Assembly: GCA_965243095.1 (NCBI GenBank)
Contig: OZ251530.1
Coordinates: 2,976,001-3,040,000, forward strand
Origin: VXYL01 sp965243095
GTDB lineage: Bacteria; Pseudomonadota; Gammaproteobacteria; Pseudomonadales; Azotimanducaceae
Direction of reading: 5' to 3'
Length of the DNA stretch: 64,000 nucleotides
Position 1 is the first letter of the stretch; each line of letters begins with the position of its first letter. Under the pieces are notes generated by a model. That model was not told the origin of the DNA. It was given only the letters and a program-made list of their open reading frames with translations, and searched no databases. Below are positions 13,901 through 22,900 of this stretch, piece by piece. Position numbers and translations under genes: made by a program.

Positions 13901-16900
13901 GCGGCGCAGGCGGGTTCGACCATCGTGGCGAGCTACTCGAAGGCGGCCGCGCAGTGCGGCGCGGGCAGCGCCGGCGGCCTGGCTGGCCACAACGCCGGCG
14001 CCATCGTCGCCAGCTACGCCGCCGGCGCGATCACGGGCAGCTGCGCCGCGTCGCTCAAGCACGGCTTGGCGGGCGGCGACGGCACGGCCGCGGCGAGCCA
14101 CTGGGACCGCGAGACGAGCGGCGTGACGACCTCCGCCCAAGGCGCGGGCCGCACCACGGCGCAGCTGAAGACCCCGACGTCGGCCACCGGCATCTTCGCC
14201 GGCTGGGACGCTCTGGACGTGGACGGCGACGGCGACCCGCACGAATCCCCGTGGGATTTCGGCAAGAGCTCGCACTACCCGGCGCTGAGCCACCGCGGCG
14301 CCGATCCGGTGCCGCAGCGCGGCGACTACGACTACGACGACGACGGCCTGATCGAGATCCGCACGCTGGCGCAGTTGAACGCCGTCCGCTTGGACCTGGA
14401 CGGCGACGGCACGCCGGCCTCCAGCGCGGCGAGCTACGGCAAGGCGTTCCGCAACCACGTGTCTGGCATGGGCTGCCCAACCGTCGGCGGCTGCACCGGC
14501 TACGAGCTGGAGAACGACCTCGACTTCGACACCGACGGCGACGGTTCGACGCACACGAACGGCACGGGCGATTCCGGCGACGCCTACTACAACAGCGGCG
14601 CCGGCTGGGTGCCCATTCCGGGGCAGTTCACCGCCACCTTCGACGGCAACGGCAAGGTGATCGCCAACCTGTTCGTCAGCGTCGTCAACGATCCGGGGGC
14701 GCTGTTCACGGACCTGCGCGCCGGCGCGGTGGCGCGCGCGCTGGGGCTGAAGGACGCCTATGTGTCGGCCGGCACCTACGGAGCGCCGCTGGCCGGCCGC
14801 GTCTGGGGCCGCGTGGCCGGGGTGTGGGCGAGCGGCACGGTGCGTTCGTCCACGGCGGGCGGTCTGGTGGGCGCGGCGGAGCCGGGTTCGGTGGTGGTGG
14901 CCAGCTACACGACGGCGGCGGTGTCCTGCATCGGCGGCTCGCCGAGCTACCGCGCCGGCGGCTTGACGGCCATCACCTACGGCACGATCGCGGCGAGCTA
15001 CTCCACCGGCACGGTGACGGGCGGCTGTTCGAACAGGGCGGCCTTCGCGGGCACCGGCGGTTCCGGCAGCATCGCGGCGAGCTACTGGGACACGGACCGC
15101 AGCAACATCGCCGACGACGCGGGTTCCGCCGCGCCGGAAGGCGTCACCTCCGCGAACCTCCGCAACCCCACCGCCTACACGGGCATCTACGCGACGTGGG
15201 ACGACCGGGACGTCGACGGCGACAACTCGGTCGGCAGGGCGGCGGACGCGGACGACGACGCCTGGGACTTCGGCGGCCAGTGGCAGTGGCCGGTGCTGAA
15301 GTTCGGCGGCCACGACACGGCGCGGCAGATCGCCCTGCAGCCGAACGTGGCGCCGACGTTCGGCAGCGGCGCGGTGGCGAACAAGACCTACCGCAAGGAC
15401 TTCGCCATCGCCGCGTTCCAGATTCCGGCGGCCAGCGGCGGCGAGGGGGTGGGCTACACCTACGAGGCCAGCGGCCTGCCGGTGGGCCTCGTCTTCGAGG
15501 GGGGCTGCGGGGCGCGGCGGGTGTGCGGCACGCCGACGGCGAACACCACCGGCGCGGCCACGGTGACCATATACGCCCACGACGGCGACACCAACCGCGC
15601 GGACAGCGACCGCGCGGTGCTGACGTTCACCATCACGGTGGTCACCCCGACGGCGACGCTGGCGGCCAGCAACCCCACGACGCTCACGGAGGCGAACCTG
15701 GACGGCGCCGAGGTGACGGTGACGCTGGCCGACACGGCGTTCGCCAGCGGCGTCACGCAGTCCCGCTTCACGCTGGTGGACAACGTGCCCGGCCTCACCA
15801 TCGACTCGCTGGCGACGGTGACCGCCGGCGACACGACGGCGACGCTGACGCTGGACTACACGGGCGCGGACTTCACCGCCGTGCGCACCGTGTCGGTGAC
15901 CGTGGCGGCGGCCGCCCACGACCTGCCGGGCACGTTGACGACGGGGACGCTGAACGTCACCCCCACGCCGGGCGTCGTCTTCAGCCGCACCACGCTGGCG
16001 CTGGAGGAGGACCCGACCGCCGGCGGGGGGACGAACGCCAACGTGGGGACGTACACGGTCCGCCTCACCGCCGACCCGACGACCACCAGCGGCAGCGGCT
16101 GCAACGTGAACATCGAGGCCACCAGCGATAACGCGGACGTGACCCTCGACACGGACAGCTCGCCCCTGACGAAGCGGGTGATATTCACGGCCTCGGACTG
16201 GAACACCCCGCAGACCATCACGGCCACCGTCGCCGGCGACGGCGACAGCCAGGACGACACGGCCACCATCAGCCACGCCCGCGTGGGCAGCCTCTGCGGC
16301 GGCGGCGGCTTCTTCGGCCGGCCGACCATGTCCTCCGTGACCGTGAACGTGAACGACGACGAGGCGGCGGGCATCCTGCTGGACGCGGACCCGTCCACGC
16401 CGACCATGGACGAGGCCGGCCCGCTGGCGCTGGCCGAGCTGTCCACCGCGTCGAACAACTCGGTGGACTACACCGTGCGCCTGGCCGCCGAGCCGAGCCA
16501 GGACGTGACGGTGACCATCACCAGCGGCGACACCACGGCGGTGACCGTGGGCGACACCGACGGCGACACCCTGGGCGTGCAGAACACGCTGGCGTTCACC
16601 TCGGCGAACTGGAACACGCCGCAGACGGTGACGCTGACCGCCGCCCAGGACAACGACGGCGTGGGCGAGAACGTGACCATCACCCACGCCGCGAGCACGA
16701 CGTCGACGAGCGAGTACACCAACGTGCAGGCGACCATCACGGCGAGCTTGACGGACAAGGACGCGCCGGGCTTCGTGTTCGACGCGGACCCGAGCTCGCC
16801 GGCCACGGACGAGGCCGGCCCGCTGCAGCTGGTGGAGGACCACGCCACGGACGCCTCGAAGGAGTACACGGTGCGCCTGTCGGCGCAGCCGACCCAGACC

Positions 16901-19900
16901 GTGACGGCGACCATCGCCACCAGCGACGCGACCGCGGTGACGGTGGACGACACGGACACCAACACGCCGGGCGACCAGAGCACGCTGACGTTCACCTCGA
17001 GCAACTGGAGCACGCCCCAGACGGTGACGCTGACGGCGCAGGCGGACGACGGCGGCGCCAACGAGAGCGTGAACATCACCCACAGCGCGGCGACGGCGAC
17101 GAGCAGCGAGTACACGAACGTCTCGGCGACCTTCACCGCGACGGTGGACGACGACGAGACGCCGGCGATCACCCTGTCGGCGTCCAGCCTGTCGGTGCCG
17201 GAGGAGAACAGCGCCAACTACACGGTGCGGCTGGCGACGCAGCCGGAGGGCGGCAACGTCACGGTGTCGATCACCGGCGCGGCGGACGGCATCTCCACGA
17301 ACCTCACGTCGCTGGTCTTCACGTCCACGAACTGGAACACGGCGCGCACGGTGCGGGCGACGGCGGCGAACGACCAGAACGGGGACAACGAGCAGGTCAC
17401 CCTGACGCACGCGGCGAGCGGCGGCGAGTACAACGACGCGGCGGACGCGGATCTGGTGGTGACGGCGACGGACAACGACACGCCGAGCCTGGCCGTGAGC
17501 ACGGCCAGCCTGACGGTGCACGAGAACAGCAGCGCCACCTACCGCATCCGCCTGAACACCCAGCCGAGCGCCAACGTGACGGTGACGGTGTCCGGCGCGA
17601 GCGGCGCGGTGACGGTGGACACGGATGCGGCCGTCGGCAACCAGAACACCCTGACGTTCACGAACACGAACTGGGCCACGAACCAAACGGTGACGGTGGC
17701 CGCCGGCGACGACGGCAACGCGCAAAACGAGATGCTGACCCTCGCCCACGGCGCGACCGGCGGCGGCTACGGCTCGCTGCCGTTGGGCTCGCGTCCGGGC
17801 GTGCAGGTGACGGTGGACGACGACGACACGGCCGGCATCCTGCTGGACGCCGACCCGGACACGCCGAACGACCAGTCCGGCCCGCTGGCGCTGAACGAGA
17901 ACCCCGCGGCGTCGAACAACTCGGTGGAATACACGGTGCGCCTGTCGTCGGAGCCGACGATGGCGACGACGACGGTGTCCATCGTCAGCAGCGAGGCCGC
18001 GGTGACGGTGGGCAGCGCGGCGCTGACGTTCACGCCGACGAACTGGAGCACGCCGCAGACGGTGACCCTGACCGCCGCGGACGACGACAACGGCGTCCCC
18101 GAGAGCGCGACCATCACCCACACGTCCGCCACCGCGTCGGCGAGCGAGTACACGAACCTGACGGCGACCATCACGGCGAACACCACGGACGACGACGCGC
18201 CGAGCTTCGTCTTCGACGCGGACCCGGACACGGCGAACGACCAGGCCGGCCCCTTGGCGCTGGAAGAGGATCAGACGTCCAGCACCAACTCGGACGACTA
18301 CACGGTGCGCCTGTCCGCGCGGCCCACCCGGACCGTGACGGCGACCATCACCAGCGGCGACGCGTCCTCGGTGACGGTGGGCGACACGGACGGCGACACC
18401 CTGGGCGTCCAGAACACGCTGACGTTCACGGCGTCGAACTGGGACACGCCGCAGACGGTGACGCTGACCGCCCAGCAGGACGACAACGGCTACAACGAGA
18501 GCGTGACCATCACGCACCGCGCGCGCACCACGCCCAACAGCGAGTACACCAACGTGAGCGGCAGCTTCACGGCGAGCGTGGACGACGACGAGACGCCGGC
18601 GATCACCCTCTCCGCGTCCGCCCTCTCGGTGCCGGAGGAGAACAGCGCCACCTACACCGTGCGGCTGGCGACGGAGCCGGTGGGCGGCAACGTGACGGTG
18701 GACATCACCGGCGCCGCGGACAGCCTCTCCGCCAGCCCGACGCGGCTCGTGTTCAACACGGGCAACTGGGACACGGAGCGCACGGTGCGGATCGCCGCGG
18801 CGAACGACCAGAACGGCGAGAACGAGACGGTCACGTTCAGCCACGCCGCGTCCGGCGCGGACTACGGGAGCGTCGCGGCGGCGGAGATCGTGGCGACGTC
18901 CACGGACAACGACACGCCGAGCCTGCAGGTGACCCCGACCACCCTGGAGGTGGACGAGAACAGCAGCGGCCGGTACACCATCCGCCTCAACACGCAGCCG
19001 AGCGCCGCCGTGACGGTGACGGTCTCCGGCGCCTCGGGCGCGGTGACGGTGGACACGGACGCGGCCGTCGGCAACCAGGACACCCTGACGTTCTCGACCA
19101 CGAACTGGAGCGCCAGACAGACGGTGACGGTGGCCGCCGGCGACGACGGCAACGCGGTGAACGAGACGCTGACGCTCACCCACGCGGCGACCGGCGGCGA
19201 CTACGGCTCGCTGCCGTCCGGCTCGCGCCCGAGCGTGCAGGTGACGGTGGACGACGACGACACGGCGGGCATCCTCCTCGACGCCGACCCGGACACGCCG
19301 AACGACCAGTCCGGCCCGCTGGCGCTGGACGAGCTGTCGACGTCCACGGACAACTCGGTCAGCTACACGGTTCGGCTGTCGTCGGAGCCGACCCAGGACG
19401 TGACGGTGACCATCACCAGCGGCGACACGACGGCGGTGACGGTGAACGACACGCACGCCGACCCGGGCGTCCAGAACACCTTGACGTTCACGAGCGCCAA
19501 CTGGAACACCCCCCAGACGGTGACCCTGACGGCGGCGCAGGACACCGACGGCGTGGGCGAGAACGTGACCATCACCCACGCGGCGAGCACCGCGTCGGCC
19601 AGCGAATACACCAACATCCAGGCCACCATCACGGCGAACACCACGGACGCCCAGGCGGCGGGCTTCGTGTTCGACGCCGACCCGAGCTCCCCGGCCACGG
19701 ACGAGGCCGGCCCGCTGTTGCTGACGGAGGACCACGTCTCGGACGCCTCGAAGGAGTACACCGTGCGGCTGACGTCGCAGCCCACGCAAACGGTGACGGC
19801 GACGATCACCAGCGCCAACACGGCCGCGGTGACGGTGGACGACACCGACGGCGTCGCCAACGGCGTGCAGAACACGCTGACGTTCACCTCGTCGAACTGG

Positions 19901-22900
19901 AACACCCCCCAGACGGTGACGCTGACGGCGCAGGCGGACGACAACGGCTACGACGAGAGCGTGACGATCCGGCACCGGGCGCGCACGACGCCGAACAGCG
20001 AGTACACGAACGTGTCCGGCGACTTCACCGCGTCCGTGACCGACGACGAGACCCCGGCCATCACCCTCTCCGCGTCCGCCCTGTCCGTGCCGGAGCGGAA
20101 CAGCGCGACGTACACCGTCCAGCTGGCGACGGAGCCGGTGGGCGGCAACGTGACGGTGGACATCACCGGCGCCGCGGACGGCCTCTCCGCCAACCCGACG
20201 CGGCTGGTGTTCAACACGGGCAACTGGGACACGGCGCGCACGGTGCGGATCACCGCGGCGAACGACCTGAACGGCGAGAACGAGACGGTCACGTTCAGCC
20301 ACGCGGCGTCCGGCGCGGACTACGGGAGCGTCGCGGCCGCGGAGATCGTGGCCACGTCCACCGACGACGACACGCCGAGCCTGCAGGTGACCCCGACCAC
20401 CCTGGAGGTGGACGAGAACAGCAGCGGCCGGTACACCATCCGCCTCAACACCGAGCCGAGCGCCGCCGTGACGGTGACGGTCTCCGGCGCGAGCGGCGCG
20501 GTGACGGTGGACACGGACGCGGCGAGCGGCAACCAGGACACCCTGACGTTCTCGACCACGAACTGGAGCGCCAGACAGACGGTGACGGTGGCCGCCGGCG
20601 ACGACGGCAACGCGGTGAACGAGACGCTGACGCTCACCCACGCGGCGACCGGCGGCGACTACGGCTCGCTGCCGTCCGGCTCGCGGCCGAGCGTGCAGGT
20701 GACGGTGGACGACGACGACACGGCGGGCATCCTCCTCGACGCGGACCCGGACACGCCGAACGACCAGTCCGGCCCGCTGGCGCTGGACGAGCTGTCGACG
20801 TCCACGGACAACTCGGTCAGCTACACGGTTCGGCTGTCGTCGGAGCCGACCCAGGACGTGACGGTGACCATCACCAGCGGCGACACCACGGCGGTGACGG
20901 TGAACGACACGCACGCCGACCCGGGCGTCCAGAACACCTTGACGTTCACCTCGACGAACTGGAACACCCCCCAGACGGTGACGCTGACCGCCGCCCAGGA
21001 CACCGACGGCGTGGGCGAGAACGTGACCATCACCCACGCGGCGAGCACCGCGTCGGCCAGCGAGTACACGAACCTGCAGGCGACGATCACGGCGAACACG
21101 ACGGACGCCCAGGCCCCCGGCTTCATATTCGACGCCGACCCGAGCTCCCCGGCCACCGACGAGGCCGGCCCGCTGTTGCTGACGGAGGACCACGCCTCGG
21201 ACGCCTCGAAGGAGTACACGGTGCGCCTGACGTCGCAGCCCACCCGAACGGTGACCGCGACCCTCGCCAGCGCCAACACGGCCGCGGTGACGGTGGACAC
21301 GGACGCGGCCGTCGGCGTCCAGAACACGCTGACGTTCACGTCCACGAACTGGAACACCCCCCAGACCGTGACGCTGACGGCGCAGGCGGACGACAACGGC
21401 TACGACGAGACGGTGGCGGTGGCGCACGCGGCGGCGACGACGCCGAACAGCGAGTACACGAACGTGACCGGCAGCTTTTCCGCGACGGTGACCGACGACG
21501 AGACGCCCGGTATCACGCTGTCGGACTCCTCGCTGACGGTGGACGAGCGGGACAGCGCGCCGTACACGGTGGTGCTGGACACCGAGCCGGTGGGCGGCAA
21601 CGTGACGGTGGACATCACCGGCGCGGCGGACGGCCTGCGGGCGTCGCCGGCGCGGCTGGTGTTCACGGCGGCGAACTGGGAAACGGCGCGCACGGTGCGG
21701 GTGTACGCGGCGAACGACGACAACTCGGACAACGAGGTGGCCACGTTCCGGCACGCCGCGTCCGGCGCGGACTACGGCGGCGCGTCGGCGGTCGATCTCA
21801 CCGCGACGGCGCAGGACGACGACCTGCCCGGGCTGCTGGTGAATCCGGAGTCGCTGACCGTGCTGGAGGGGCGGACGGCGACGTACCGGCTGCGCCTGAA
21901 CACGGAGCCGAGCGCGGCGGTGACGGTGACCGTGAGCGCGTCCACGGGCAAGGCCGCGGTGGACACGGATCCGGGCACGACCGGCGACCAGACGCAGATG
22001 GCGTTCGACGCGACGAACTGGAGCCGCTGGCGGACGGTGCGGGTGACCGGCGCCGAGGACGGCGACGGCGACGACGAGACGGTGGCGCTGTCGCACGCGG
22101 CGACCGGGGCTGCGGAGTACACGGGGCTGACGCTGAACGCGCGCCCCGGGGTGGCGGTGACGGTGACGGACGACGACGAGCCGACCATCGAGTTGTCGGC
22201 GGCGACGCTGGGGCTGTCGGAGGGCGACCCGGAGGACGCCGAGGGTTTCTGGGAGGTGCGGCTGGCGAATCTGGCGCCCAACGGCACCGTGTCGGTGTCG
22301 GTGACCAGCAGCGACCCGGCGGTGGCGATCCTGAGCGCGCCGGTGACGCTGACGTTCGACGCGACGACGTGGCGCACCTGGCAGACGGTGCGGGCGCGGG
22401 CGGTGGACGACGACGACGCGGCGAGCGAGCGCGTGGAGGTTCGGCACGCGGCGACCGGCGCGAACTACGGCGGCGCCGAGGCGGTGCTGCGGGTGCTGGT
22501 GACGGACGACGAGGCGCCGCCTGACGAGCCGCGCGGGCTGACCGCAACGCCGGGCGACGGGCGGGCAACGCTGCGCTGGCGGAACCCGCAGAACCCTTCC
22601 ATCACCCGCTACGAACACCGGTACGCGGAGGAGGGGGATCGGCTGGGGAGTTGGCGGCGGGTGTCCGGTTCGGGCCCGGGCACGACCTCGCTGACGGTTT
22701 CCGGCCTGAACAACGGCCGCGCCTACGAGTTCGAGTTGCGCGCCGGCAACGAGATCGGCGACAGCCCGGCGGCGCGCACCGCGGCGCGGCTGGCGGGGGC
22801 GCCCGGCGCGACCGTGCTTTTGCCGGACCCGGCGCTGACGGCGGCGGCGCGGGAGGTTGTGGGCAGGTCCGCGTCGGAGCCTTTGACGGCGGGCGACCTG

